From Lachnospiraceae bacterium KM106-2 (GTDB lineage: Bacteria; Bacillota; Clostridia; Lachnospirales; Lachnospiraceae): DNA of 64,000 nucleotides. A program made the translations under genes and the position numbers. The notes under the pieces are model-generated. The model made no database searches and was not told the DNA's origin. It worked only from the letters and a program-made list of their open reading frames with translations. The stretch's first letter is position 1. Each line of letters starts with the position of its first letter. The stretch spans positions 1,805,960 to 1,869,959 of the forward strand of contig AP018794.1 of NCBI GenBank assembly GCA_009731425.1. Reading direction: 5' to 3'. This document shows positions 16,845 to 26,008 of this stretch, piece after piece.

Positions 16845-17312
16845 TTAGCAGGGATAAACATGATCCCCATCTTTATCACCATTCTGTTGTGCTACCGCTT
16901 TTCCTTCTGCAACTAGCTCTGACAACATCAAGTGATCGACTGTATTATTAATACTGTCACTAATTTTTTTCCAAACATATTTTGTAACACAAAGGTCAGA
17001 TGCTTTACACGTTTCCTTGCTTCCGGTTACTTCAGAACAATCCACCGGATTCAAATCTCCTTCTAAAGCTCTAAGAATATCACCAACAGATATCTCTTCG
17101 CAAGGTCTTGCAATTGTGTAACCACCCTGTGCTCCTCTGGTACTGTTAACGATACCCGCCTTTTTTAATTTGGCAATCAATTGTTCTAAATAACTAACTG
17201 ATATGTTTTGACGTTCTGCAATAGCACTAAGTGCAACTGCTTCCTGATCACCATGAAGAGCTATATCAAGCACTGCACGCAATCCATATCTTCCTTTTGT
17301 TGATAGCTTCAT
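16845..17312 (-). CDS. iscR: Rrf2-family regulator IscR-like
   Basis: 155 residues from the ATG at 17312; an ATG four codons upstream has no ribosome site, whereas GGGGGAG precedes this one. Winged helix at the N-terminus (MKLSTKGRYGLRAVLDIA). Cys in DCSEV, ETCK and DLC (about 93-108) match the region that holds the Fe-S cluster in IscR. Heads the nifS-nifU-mnmA-yfcE operon and likely senses cluster supply and represses its own promoter. The group also includes CymR, so cysteine sensing is possible. Confidence 0.88.
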   Translation of the reverse strand: MKLSTKGRYGLRAVLDIALHGDQEAVALSAIAERQNISVSYLEQLIAKLKKAGIVNSTRGAQGGYTIARPCEEISVGDILRALEGDLNPVDCSEVTGSKETCKASDLCVTKYVWKKISDSINNTVDHLMLSELVAEGKAVAQQNGDKDGDHVYPC

Positions 17313-17342
17313 CGACTCCCCCATTTCTTTGGCATTTTCGTT

Positions 17343-17385
17343 TCAAATCCTACTATTTTAATTCCTACTATTTTAATTCCGAGTA
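17343..17385 (-). promoter_or_regulatory. Iterated GGAATT operator in front of iscR
   Basis: On the minus strand three direct units begin GGAATTAAAATAGTA, GGAATTAAAATAGTA and GGATTTGAAACG, with a 15-bp period. They lie between the promoter and the iscR ATG, in the initial transcribed region. GGAATT is part of known Rrf2/CymR-type sites, so autoregulation is likely. Confidence 0.5.
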
Positions 17386-17407
17386 TATTAGTTGGATTTG
17401 TATTATC

Positions 17408-17436
17408 ATATTACCATTGTATGAATCTTTTGTCAA
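17408..17436 (-). promoter_or_regulatory. Sigma-A promoter of the isc operon
   Basis: Minus strand TTGACA (17431-17436), 17-base spacer, TAATAT (17408-17413). About 95 bases upstream of the iscR start. Confidence 0.85.
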
Positions 17437-17514
17437 CTCTTTACCCTTTATAAACATCATTTTTTTTTGATACAAGAATATACTTAAATAACAATATCTC
17501 ACAGGAGTAAATAC

Positions 17515-19044
17515 ATGAGCAAAAATAAGATCATAAAAGGAACACTGATCCTGACGCTCGCCGGTTTTGCCACAAGAATCATTGGCTTTTTCTATAGAAT
17601 CTACATATCAAAATATCTTGGTGCAGAGAACATGGGTGTCTATCAATTAGTCTTCCCTGTTTACGGTATCTGCTTCACCCTTTATGCGTCCGGAATTCAG
17701 ACATCCATTTCCAAACTGGTCGCTGCCCAAGTAGGCAAAGGAGCGGGAGGGACTCGTAATGTAAAACGGATTCTTCATGTCGGTATGGCTTGCTCGTTAG
17801 CCATCGCCTGCACCTTATCCTTACTCGTTCATTTTAAATGTGATTTCATCGCAACCAGATTAGTCGCAGAACCCAAAGTGGCACCTAGCCTAAGAGTACT
17901 ATCCTATGTTTTTCCGTTCTGCGGAATCACTGCGGTCATTAATGGCTACTACTACGGATTAAAGAAGACCTTTGTTCCAGCAACCACCCAGCTATTAGAA
18001 CAGATTGTAAGAGTTGTCTCAATCTATTTTCTTGCTTCAGCGGCTGGTGGTGGAGACGTCGGGCTTACCTGTGAACTTGCAGTCTTAGGATTGGTTATCG
18101 GTGAACTCGTATCCAATCTCTATAACATTATTTCCCTTCGTTTCGGAAACAATGCGAAACGATCCAATGAACCAACCAAATTAACTAGAAAACGAATTAT
18201 TATTAAAGATATGTTTTCACTTGTGATCCCGCTTACCAGCAATCGTCTCTTAGTAAGTCTACTTAATAGTATGGAAGCGATTCTGATTCCGGTTATGTTA
18301 CGACAAGCAGGACTATCTTCAAGCGAATCCTTAAGTATCTTTGGTATTCTGACTGGTATGTCCCTACCTTTTATCATGTTTCCATCGACTATTACAAATT
18401 CATTTTCCGTCCTATTGCTTCCGACCGTATCAGAAGCACAGGCCGTAGATAACGATAAACTGATCAGCCGCACTACCTCCATCACTATTAAATATTGCCT
18501 GATTATCGGCATCTTAAGCACTGGAATCTTCATTGTTTTTGGAAATGCTCTTGGTACTTTGATCTATCATAACGCAACAGCCGGTGATTACATCGTCACC
18601 TTAGCTTGGCTATGTCCATTCCTTTATCTAACTACCACTCTCGCTAGTATTATAAATGGACTTGGTAAAGCCTATCTTACCTTTGTTAATTCCGTGATCG
18701 GATTGAGCATCCGAATTCTATTCGTTGTGTTCATCATTCCAAAAGAAGGAATCACAGGCTACCTTACTGGATTATTGATTAGTCAGCTTATTATCTCCAC
18801 CCTCGATATCATTGCCGTGGCACGAATTATTAAATTAGATATCTCTCTTGTTGACTGTATTGCCAAACCTGGGATTATCATCTTCTTGATCAGCTTTTTA
18901 TTCAGCCGCATTTATACCTACTTCGTTCACGCCCTATCGATTAATGCTCTACTTATATTAGCTGGCTGCGCCCTTTTCTTTGTCGCCGCCTACTTAATGC
19001 TTTTATTTGTAACAAGGGCCGTTACGCTCAAAGAATTCCGATAA
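17515..19044 (+). CDS. SpoVB-like polysaccharide/lipid flippase (MOP superfamily)
   Basis: 509 residues with 12-14 membrane helices. The N-terminus (KGTLILTLAGFATRIIGFFYRIYISKYLGAENMGVYQL) is typical of the SpoVB/YtgP branch of the MOP exporters. SpoVB is needed for spore cortex peptidoglycan in Bacillus; relatives include lipid II flippases. The gene is alone, so which branch it belongs to is not decided. ACAGGAG ribosome site. Convergent with the GGDEF gene across the duplicated terminator. Confidence 0.85.
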   Translation: MSKNKIIKGTLILTLAGFATRIIGFFYRIYISKYLGAENMGVYQLVFPVYGICFTLYASGIQTSISKLVAAQVGKGAGGTRNVKRILHVGMACSLAIACTLSLLVHFKCDFIATRLVAEPKVAPSLRVLSYVFPFCGITAVINGYYYGLKKTFVPATTQLLEQIVRVVSIYFLASAAGGGDVGLTCELAVLGLVIGELVSNLYNIISLRFGNNAKRSNEPTKLTRKRIIIKDMFSLVIPLTSNRLLVSLLNSMEAILIPVMLRQAGLSSSESLSIFGILTGMSLPFIMFPSTITNSFSVLLLPTVSEAQAVDNDKLISRTTSITIKYCLIIGILSTGIFIVFGNALGTLIYHNATAGDYIVTLAWLCPFLYLTTTLASIINGLGKAYLTFVNSVIGLSIRILFVVFIIPKEGITGYLTGLLISQLIISTLDIIAVARIIKLDISLVDCIAKPGIIIFLISFLFSRIYTYFVHALSINALLILAGCALFFVAAYLMLLFVTRAVTLKEFR

Positions 19045-19072
19045 ATCACTCACAATTACCGCCTTATAATTC

Positions 19073-19107
19073 AAAAGAGTTGCCGCTTATTAAGCGACAA
19101 CTCTTTT
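19073..19107. terminator. Terminator hairpin, left copy (35-bp duplicated unit 2)
   Basis: 35-bp inverted repeat with AAAA and TTTT ends and one internal mismatch. Identical to 19340-19374. It lies 28 bases after the flippase stop codon. Confidence 0.85.
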
Positions 19108-19339
19108 CATGCTGTAGACAATCACTTTCACTCACCCAATTTAGAGCTTAGGGAAAGGTTTGGAGAACTTCGTTCTCCATTTGAAATCAGAAGGCGGAAA
19201 CCGCGCTTTCGACTTCTGGACTGGTGCGAGCAGGTTGCTGATCTTGCCACTTGCACGAACGAGTACCAGTCAGTTCCAATTGAATCAATTGGATGAAAGG
19301 TGTCTTTCATCCAAGCTTGCCGACTTTGTCGACAAGCTG
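19108..19339 (-). mobile_element. Structured non-coding element, copy 2 (232 bp), between duplicated terminators
   Basis: Same order of hairpins and same orientation as 9136-9366. Invariant parts include CTGTAGACAATCAC, GGAGAACTTCGTTCTCC, GGATGAAAGGTGTCTTTCATCC (in two parts) and CGACTTTGTCGACAAGCTG. The branched stem is closed here by GACTGGT/ACCAGTC where copy 1 has GCATGGT/ATACTATGC-type bases, so both sides changed together and pairing is kept. An extra hairpin CCAATTG-AAT-CAATTGG is present. No ORF with a ribosome site. The flanking 35-bp terminators are identical to each other and unrelated to those of copy 1. Confidence 0.7.
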
Positions 19340-19374
19340 AAAAGAGTTGCCGCTTATTAAGCGACAACTCTTTT
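19340..19374. terminator. Terminator hairpin, right copy (35-bp duplicated unit 2)
   Basis: Identical to 19073-19107. It overlaps the stop codon of the GGDEF gene by two bases, so it is presumably the original terminator of that gene. Confidence 0.85.
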
Positions 19375-20404
19375 ATGGTTCATAAATCATATAATTTTTC
19401 TTTCCATTATCTTTCGCATCATAAAGTGCCTTATCCGCCTTCACAAACAATTCATCATAATTACCGCCATCTCTTGGATAGATGGAAATACCGATACTTG
19501 CTGTGATCTGAGGATGATCTGTCTCTGCACTATTATTACTATTTAACTCATCTTGGAGGATCTGTGCTTTTTTCTTGATCTCTTCTATCGTATTAATATG
19601 TTTCATTAAGATCACGAATTCATCACCGCCAATTCGTCCAATAATATCCGTTGATCGAAAGATTCGATTGATCTTGGAGACAACCGAAGATAATACTTTA
19701 TCTCCTTGCATATGTCCATAATGATCATTAATACTTTTAAAGTCATCAATATCTACTACAAATAAGGCATGTTTATCTTTACTTGCCCTGCTTGCTATTG
19801 TAACTTCATTTATAGAATCCTTTGTCACCGATTTATTCAGCGCGTTTGTAAGAGGATCTCGATCTGCGCGATTCTTCAAGGAATCAATTGTCTTTTTCTG
19901 TGTATCAATATTTACAATCTTACCAATTACACGCAACGGTCTCCCTTGATGATCGAAAATCGTTTTTCCTTTTGCATGACACCATTCAAATTCATTGTTC
20001 GCATTCAGCAAACGGAATTCTGCTTCAATAAATTCTTCTCCCTTATTTAATTGCTGAAAGAAATATATAAATTGGTCTCTATCTTCTTCATAAATATGTT
20101 TTAAAGCAACTTTGTCTTTTGCGTAGTGTTCAAATTTTGGTTTTCTGCCGTACAAACCTTCGTACTTGTCCGAAAACTCAATTACATCGTTAACCATGTT
20201 ATATTCAAACAAGACATCATTCGTCAACTCTGTTGCAATACGATATCTTTTTTGTTCTATTAAGTAATCTCTCATGAGTGCTTTATAATAACGAATCCTT
20301 CGAGTACCATATAGACCGCCCCCAACGATCAAAAGGATACTAAGGATTCCCAATACCCACATACTACTAATTGGATAACGAACCATTATATCAAAAATGC
20401 TCAT
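19373..20404 (-). CDS. Membrane-anchored PAS-GGDEF diguanylate cyclase
   Basis: 343 residues. One N-terminal membrane helix (about 15-33), a PAS domain with PAC part (about 55-170), then GGDEF domain (about 175-340). Active-site GGDEF is intact (RIGGDEFVIL), with an I-site RxxD (RSTD) five residues before it, so product inhibition by c-di-GMP is expected. Makes c-di-GMP from two GTP. Single gene; no EAL domain nearby. Confidence 0.9.
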   Translation of the reverse strand: MSIFDIMVRYPISSMWVLGILSILLIVGGGLYGTRRIRYYKALMRDYLIEQKRYRIATELTNDVLFEYNMVNDVIEFSDKYEGLYGRKPKFEHYAKDKVALKHIYEEDRDQFIYFFQQLNKGEEFIEAEFRLLNANNEFEWCHAKGKTIFDHQGRPLRVIGKIVNIDTQKKTIDSLKNRADRDPLTNALNKSVTKDSINEVTIASRASKDKHALFVVDIDDFKSINDHYGHMQGDKVLSSVVSKINRIFRSTDIIGRIGGDEFVILMKHINTIEEIKKKAQILQDELNSNNSAETDHPQITASIGISIYPRDGGNYDELFVKADKALYDAKDNGKKNYMIYEP

Positions 20405-20576
20405 CTATTATCTCTGGCCCCTTTATTGCTGATTTCCTAACTATCTCTCATTAACTTCTAGTTATAGTATTATACCATGATTTCTTCGGTTGTGAAGTAT
20501 TTTTTCGACTAAGTGTACCTTTTTTTTATTTCTTTCGCCGAATTCTTTTCTCCTTATTTGCATTCGCAAAAAAATA

Positions 20577-20612
20577 GGCTATATTATGTTAAGAATTTTC
20601 CATAATATAGCC
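20577..20612 (-). terminator. Terminator of the surface glycosidase gene
   Basis: Perfect 12-bp stem (20577-20588 with 20601-20612), 12-base loop, A-run and T-run at the ends. Confidence 0.85.
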
Positions 20613-20637
20613 CATTTTTTGTGTTTATTTAACTTTT

Positions 20638-23600
20638 CTATCGATACAAGGTATATTTACTAAATACTTTCTTACTTGCAGAATCTTTTTGATAAGCACG
20701 AATCTTAATTCTACTCTTTTTCTTGATATTGATCTGCTTCTTCGAGGTATCATAACGTTTACCATTAACTCTAACTTCAAAACGAAGTCCTTTTTGTGTT
20801 ACCTTCCACGTAATCCGATATCCATGTTTTATCTTAGTCACCTTGATATTGGTAACCTTCTGAACCTTTATTTTCTTCCACTTTGCTGTTAATTTAAGTG
20901 ATTTATTATATCCCTTTGGAATAACTGTATATTTCTTCTTTCCCTGATACCATCCTACAAAGGAATATCCTTTTCTTGATGGTGCATATAATTTCACTTT
21001 CTTTGTGGTTGTGTAACTCTTTTTATTCTTCTTATTATTGATTCCTTTATTAAGTACATAGGTTACTTTACATACGGTCTTCTTCTTAGTGTTCTCTGGT
21101 TTAGATGGTGATGGTGTCACAGAAGGTATTGGTGTCGGAGACACAACCGTTTTATTATCCGGAGAAGGTGTTGGCGTAATTAACGGTGTTGCCGTTGGCG
21201 TCACTCCCGGCTCCTTCGTCTTATCTGGAACCGGCGATGGAGAGGCGGTTGGAGTTGGGCTCTGTGTTGGCGTTTCCTCTTTTACAGAAAGTCCTTTGAT
21301 CGCTTTACTTAAGGAATTCATTGCTTCTTTAATCTGAGCTTCCTCCTCTTGATCAGAGAAAACGTTCTCAGCATCTTTTATTGCTTTTTCTAATACTTGA
21401 ACCGATGCATCTGAATATTTTGATACATCAATCTGTTTCGCATAGCTAATGACCTCTTTTAGATTTTCCTTTGTTGCTTCGATCTTAATGCTTAGATCTG
21501 CTTTCATCTCAGTATTCTTCACACTACCTAATCCATTAAAGCGATGAGTACCTGCCGATAACAAATCGCTACGATCTACTTGTCCCCACTCAACTGCCAC
21601 ATCTTCGTAAGCACCATTATTATAGCCAACAGTGACTTGACTTGGAAGAACAAGCTCATCGGATAACTGATAATTGATCGTACTCTCTTCGATGGAGGTG
21701 ATCTGTGCAACATCCATATCGCTCTTAACATAGACATAGGCTGTCACCATATGATCTTGCGCATCAACTCCACTTACTTCTACTACTCCATCTTTTGCAA
21801 GATCCTCTTTCTTCATTTCATTCCATTTTACTGGAACCTCACAAAGCTGTCCGCTCTCTGTCACACCAGTTACTTTCGCTGGAAGTGTTGGAACCACGCC
21901 TGGTTTCGTCGTCACATGAACTGGTTGCAAACTGGCTACTCCTTCTCCAAACACCTTAAATCGATAGATTCCGGTAGCGGAAGCTTGTGTCACCATATTT
22001 AATCGTAACTGAGTCGTCTTGATCTTTTTCAGATATATAGAGTTATAAGTATCGATCTTATTGGCATCCGCATAATCTGTTAACATGCTGGCGTCTTTCC
22101 AGTTACCATCTTCATCTTTATATTGAAAACTGATTGACTTTGGAACTCTTGTTCCACCACCGTCATCATACCAATAAAGATCACATTTCGTTATCGTTAC
22201 TGGTTCTTTCCACGTATAAGCTACCCAATTGGTTGCACCTTCTGCTGCATCTCTCCAGTTTCCCCATCCTTTACCTGCTCCTACATTTGAGGAAGTTGGT
22301 TCAAAATCAGCATCATTGATTCCATTTAAGTTCTCCCAAGATGCTGTATAATCAGAACTTGGTGTTGCATCTAGTGCTTCATCTACCGTACCTGCATTTG
22401 TTTTCTTCTTTAACGAAACGGTTATTTCTTTTGTCGTCTCTAATTCACCGTCATTTGCTGTAAAGGATAATGTGTAATCCCCCTCTTGAGATGCTGTCAC
22501 CTTTGTCGTAAGGCTATTCTTGCTTCCAAGTACTACTTTAGAATCCTCCGGCTGATCAACAACCTTCCACTCAAAGTTAAGTTCTTTCTCCCAAGGCATT
22601 CCATCATCTTCGCAAGTTGCTGTTACCAATGTACTTAAATTTCCGTCCTTATTCGCATCCTGTTTCTCAAGCGAAACCGCAGGTGCCTCATTCTTCACTA
22701 TCTCCCGTTTCGTCCCTTCATGATAGAGCTGAACCTCGGTAATTGCGGTAAAATGATTTTCCTTATTAAATACGGTTACTTTTATCTTATCTGTCTTTAC
22801 TGCATTAAACTGATTCTCATTATAATTTGCCTGAACGATCTGTGGAGTACGATTCTGATTCTGCACTTGTTGATAAGAAGTCCCATCAAAATATTCTACT
22901 GTATACTTTGCTGGTTCACTATATCCGTTATCCTGTCTATCGTTATAGAAATAGAGATTCATTCGATCGATCGTAGTTTCTTTTCCAAGATCGATAATGA
23001 CGGAATCAGATTGGTTCTTAGAATCATAATTTCCCCAGAATGGCATATTCACAGTTACACCATCCGTAATTGCTGTTGGATCCGGCTTTTCTTCATTAAC
23101 TGCCTTTGACGTCTTATCTGTCCCACCATTGTCAGAACGATGTTTATTGGCCCAAGATGCCTCTCTAGCCTTATCCGGTGTATAAGAAGCTGTCACTTTC
23201 TTTCCTTTTGCTACATTTTCAAGAGAAGAGTCTGCTTCGATTCCTGACTTCTCCATCATTGTCTTAACACGATCTGAAATTCCAACTTCAATTGCATTCT
23301 GAAGGGCTGCTTCGCCTTCCACCTTTTCTGTAATTCCATCTGCTTTTCCATCTGGATAGGTCAGTTTACCATCTTGATATAAAACATGTGCTTTCTTGTT
23401 CAATGTGAAGATAAGTTTTCCGCCCATATAGACCGAATACCCATCTGCAAGATCACCATAGTAATCCGTATCATCGGTAGGATCATCCCACACAACGGTT
23501 ACATCCTTGCCATGATAACGCACGTTATTGATCATGAAATGATCATAATTAAACTCGATCGGATCTAACTCCAATGCGTTGTCTTCTCTTGGTACGACTC

Positions 23601-25815
23601 CGGCTACATCTTCCACGAAAATATAATTGTAGTTACCAAGAATATTGTGATAGATCCAAGAACGATAGTAATTGTCCTTCGTCTTATTATCCATATTATA
23701 AAATTCATTATTATTTGGATAACTTACATCTCCACCATCCGGATACATATTCCATGCACACCATTCTACCATCGTCGATAGCATCTCTGGTGTTACATAC
23801 TGGTGGTCTTTATCATACGTACGAAGTGCTGCTTCATAAGCTCTTGCCTGTACGGTAAAGTTAATATTGGAGAAGTTATTCGATCCGCTCTGCTTCTTAT
23901 TATCGTTTTGATTTGCCGTATAATAAGGGAAGATTGGGAACTCATTCTCATCTGCTAGATAAGAAAACATCTTACTATATTTAGCAAGGGATTTCTCATC
24001 CGTTGGAACGACTTTCTCACTATAATAGTTAAAGTTGTTATTTTCCTTATATGGAATCAAATTAGGCTGATCGGCATTATGAGAGACAAAATTAGAACTA
24101 GGATTTACGGCTCTTGTCTCAAATGCATGATCTTTCTCACACCATAAATACTTTAAGATATCACTTCGGATATCATCAGATAAGACATTTAACTCAGAAG
24201 ATTTTGCTGAATCTCCTGCCATCTCATATAATTTTGATGCTGCTTTGGCTGCTCCATATACATAGGCATTCTCTGCATGCGTCTTCCAAGTACCTGCTCC
24301 TGGATAAGCAAATGATATGGTATCTGCATCATTTCCGGTCATATAAGCAGATGCATAATCGATCAGTTTGTTCTCTGGCGTTGTAGCACTGGTATGATTC
24401 CCATAATGATCGATCTGTCCCTTTGCATCATGCTCGAAGTAATAAGCGAATGTCTTCGCTAATTGCTTATTTCCACCAATGACTTTAAATGCTTCTAGCC
24501 CTGCGGTTCCTATGTACTGCCCATAATGATTATTCCAGTTAGAACGGTTTCCTGGATTATCTAAGAATGCACTGCTTTGCGAACTGTTACCAATGGATAA
24601 TAGCTGGCCGTAAGCTAGACTCTCATTTCTCATCCATTTTGTATCTTGCAAGTGCATTGGCTGTGTCAACGCGATCGCATTGTTATATCCTAATACACCC
24701 TCGATTGTCACTGGATATTGATAATCATAACCTGGTATATTGGCATCCAATTTATTAAAGTTCTCTAACCACCAACGGTAGTCGATCGCTTTTTGAATTG
24801 CCTTATTCGGTACATCAATATATGGCATCGTCTCTGCCCACCACTTGTTATACTCTTTCTTCTGTTCTAGTAAAATCGAATCATTCTGATCCATTTTAAG
24901 ATACTTCTCAAAATACTGATCAGATTCTGGTATCTCTTTTGTGGTAAATGCCATCATGACTTTGATCTCTTTTGTCTCTTTGGCTTTTATCGTGATCGTC
25001 TTCGTTAATTTACCGTCTTTGCTATCAAAGGATTCTTTCCCTTGCGTTGCTGCTAATTTCGGATATAACGTAGTAAGTTTGGCTGGAGAGGATAATTTTC
25101 CGGTCAGTTCCTGAACACTTACATCACCAATCTTTTCGTCCGCTTCCTTACTTACAAACGAAGATTTGGCAGCTGCATCTAATGTGATATCGTTGTCTCC
25201 CTCATTTTTTAATGATACTAAAGTAACTGCAACATTTTGATAATGAATGAACTTCTTTACTTTTGCCTTGACCTGACTGTCGCCCAATTCATAAGAACTG
25301 ATCCAATGGCTTGGCATATTTTCTCGATTCTTTGAATCTTCTTTTGCGCTTAGTTCTTTACCATCTTTCGTAAATGTAACCTGATACATATCTCCCCTTG
25401 ACATCGGCTGATGGTAGGCAGTATTTCCACCAAAGCCGATCACCGATGGATCTGACGTATACATATATAAAGCTCTTCCTCTTGTCATAAACGTATTTCC
25501 ATCATCGTTTCCGTTGTTCTCTGCATTCCCATTTGCTACACCGGTCCTCTTTAAAACTCGGTCGATATAAAAGGAATCTCCTCCTGCCTTCAAGTCCTTC
25601 TCATAGATGCTCATCAACTGACTATCTGCTGTATAATCGTTACCTTGCAAGTCGTATACTTTGTCCAACTGTTCTGTGTTTTTAAACACAGGATGCCCCA
25701 CACTTTCTACATTCGTTTTTGCCCTCGCGATCGGTATCGACTGGATAGGTACTAACCCGATTACCAGACTGACCGTCAATGCTGTCCCCACAACACACTT
25801 TAGCGCACGATTCAT
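20638..25815 (-). CDS. Large secreted multidomain glycoside hydrolase
   Basis: 1725 residues. Signal peptide about 1-33. Residues about 40-850 form a beta domain plus an (alpha/alpha) toroid resembling GH63/MGH-type glycosidases (DYRWWLENFNK, TQPMHLQDTKWMRNE, AYVYGAAKAASKLYEMAGD, LWCEKDHAFETR). Then F5/8-type carbohydrate-binding domain (about 862-1035), Ig/PKD-like domain (1040-1138), second F5/8 domain (1139-1288), two Big_4-type Ig repeats (about 1290-1445), a FIVAR helical repeat (1452-1508), a Thr/Pro/Ser-rich linker (1493-1575), a B-repeat (KGYSFVGWYQGKKKYT) and a basic beta tail. No LPXTG or SLH motif, so attachment is unclear. Likely acts on host or plant glycans outside the cell. Family assignment is tentative. 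Confidence 0.75.
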   Translation of the reverse strand: MNRALKCVVGTALTVSLVIGLVPIQSIPIARAKTNVESVGHPVFKNTEQLDKVYDLQGNDYTADSQLMSIYEKDLKAGGDSFYIDRVLKRTGVANGNAENNGNDDGNTFMTRGRALYMYTSDPSVIGFGGNTAYHQPMSRGDMYQVTFTKDGKELSAKEDSKNRENMPSHWISSYELGDSQVKAKVKKFIHYQNVAVTLVSLKNEGDNDITLDAAAKSSFVSKEADEKIGDVSVQELTGKLSSPAKLTTLYPKLAATQGKESFDSKDGKLTKTITIKAKETKEIKVMMAFTTKEIPESDQYFEKYLKMDQNDSILLEQKKEYNKWWAETMPYIDVPNKAIQKAIDYRWWLENFNKLDANIPGYDYQYPVTIEGVLGYNNAIALTQPMHLQDTKWMRNESLAYGQLLSIGNSSQSSAFLDNPGNRSNWNNHYGQYIGTAGLEAFKVIGGNKQLAKTFAYYFEHDAKGQIDHYGNHTSATTPENKLIDYASAYMTGNDADTISFAYPGAGTWKTHAENAYVYGAAKAASKLYEMAGDSAKSSELNVLSDDIRSDILKYLWCEKDHAFETRAVNPSSNFVSHNADQPNLIPYKENNNFNYYSEKVVPTDEKSLAKYSKMFSYLADENEFPIFPYYTANQNDNKKQSGSNNFSNINFTVQARAYEAALRTYDKDHQYVTPEMLSTMVEWCAWNMYPDGGDVSYPNNNEFYNMDNKTKDNYYRSWIYHNILGNYNYIFVEDVAGVVPREDNALELDPIEFNYDHFMINNVRYHGKDVTVVWDDPTDDTDYYGDLADGYSVYMGGKLIFTLNKKAHVLYQDGKLTYPDGKADGITEKVEGEAALQNAIEVGISDRVKTMMEKSGIEADSSLENVAKGKKVTASYTPDKAREASWANKHRSDNGGTDKTSKAVNEEKPDPTAITDGVTVNMPFWGNYDSKNQSDSVIIDLGKETTIDRMNLYFYNDRQDNGYSEPAKYTVEYFDGTSYQQVQNQNRTPQIVQANYNENQFNAVKTDKIKVTVFNKENHFTAITEVQLYHEGTKREIVKNEAPAVSLEKQDANKDGNLSTLVTATCEDDGMPWEKELNFEWKVVDQPEDSKVVLGSKNSLTTKVTASQEGDYTLSFTANDGELETTKEITVSLKKKTNAGTVDEALDATPSSDYTASWENLNGINDADFEPTSSNVGAGKGWGNWRDAAEGATNWVAYTWKEPVTITKCDLYWYDDGGGTRVPKSISFQYKDEDGNWKDASMLTDYADANKIDTYNSIYLKKIKTTQLRLNMVTQASATGIYRFKVFGEGVASLQPVHVTTKPGVVPTLPAKVTGVTESGQLCEVPVKWNEMKKEDLAKDGVVEVSGVDAQDHMVTAYVYVKSDMDVAQITSIEESTINYQLSDELVLPSQVTVGYNNGAYEDVAVEWGQVDRSDLLSAGTHRFNGLGSVKNTEMKADLSIKIEATKENLKEVISYAKQIDVSKYSDASVQVLEKAIKDAENVFSDQEEEAQIKEAMNSLSKAIKGLSVKEETPTQSPTPTASPSPVPDKTKEPGVTPTATPLITPTPSPDNKTVVSPTPIPSVTPSPSKPENTKKKTVCKVTYVLNKGINNKKNKKSYTTTKKVKLYAPSRKGYSFVGWYQGKKKYTVIPKGYNKSLKLTAKWKKIKVQKVTNIKVTKIKHGYRITWKVTQKGLRFEVRVNGKRYDTSKKQINIKKKSRIKIRAYQKDSASKKVFSKYTLYR

Positions 25816-25950
25816 AACAAACCTCCTACTCTAAAAAACATTGATAAGTTTCTACCGCAATTTCAGTATAATGGCTCTAAAGGTGTTTGATAATTCTATT
25901 ATTTTAAGAATGGTGTACAATATTAAACGAAAAGAAGTTTCCTAGCTAAC

Positions 25951-25987
25951 AAAAAAAGTTACCAGATCGTAATCTGATAACTTTTTT
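25951..25987 (-). terminator. Terminator of the P-loop gene
   Basis: Stem 25951-25967 with 25972-25987, one mismatch, flanked by A- and T-runs. Downstream of the minus gene ending at 26009. Confidence 0.8.
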
Positions 25988-26008
25988 ATCACAGCAAAAT
26001 TTGCTCTT

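Noticed and set aside
19128..19367. Minus-strand 79-codon frame in element copy 2
   Set aside because: Same reason as for copy 1; it overlaps the terminator and the end of the GGDEF gene.
20689..24758. Many plus-strand frames opposite the large glycosidase
   Set aside because: They are shadows of a single well-supported coding frame, with no ribosome sites or family matches.
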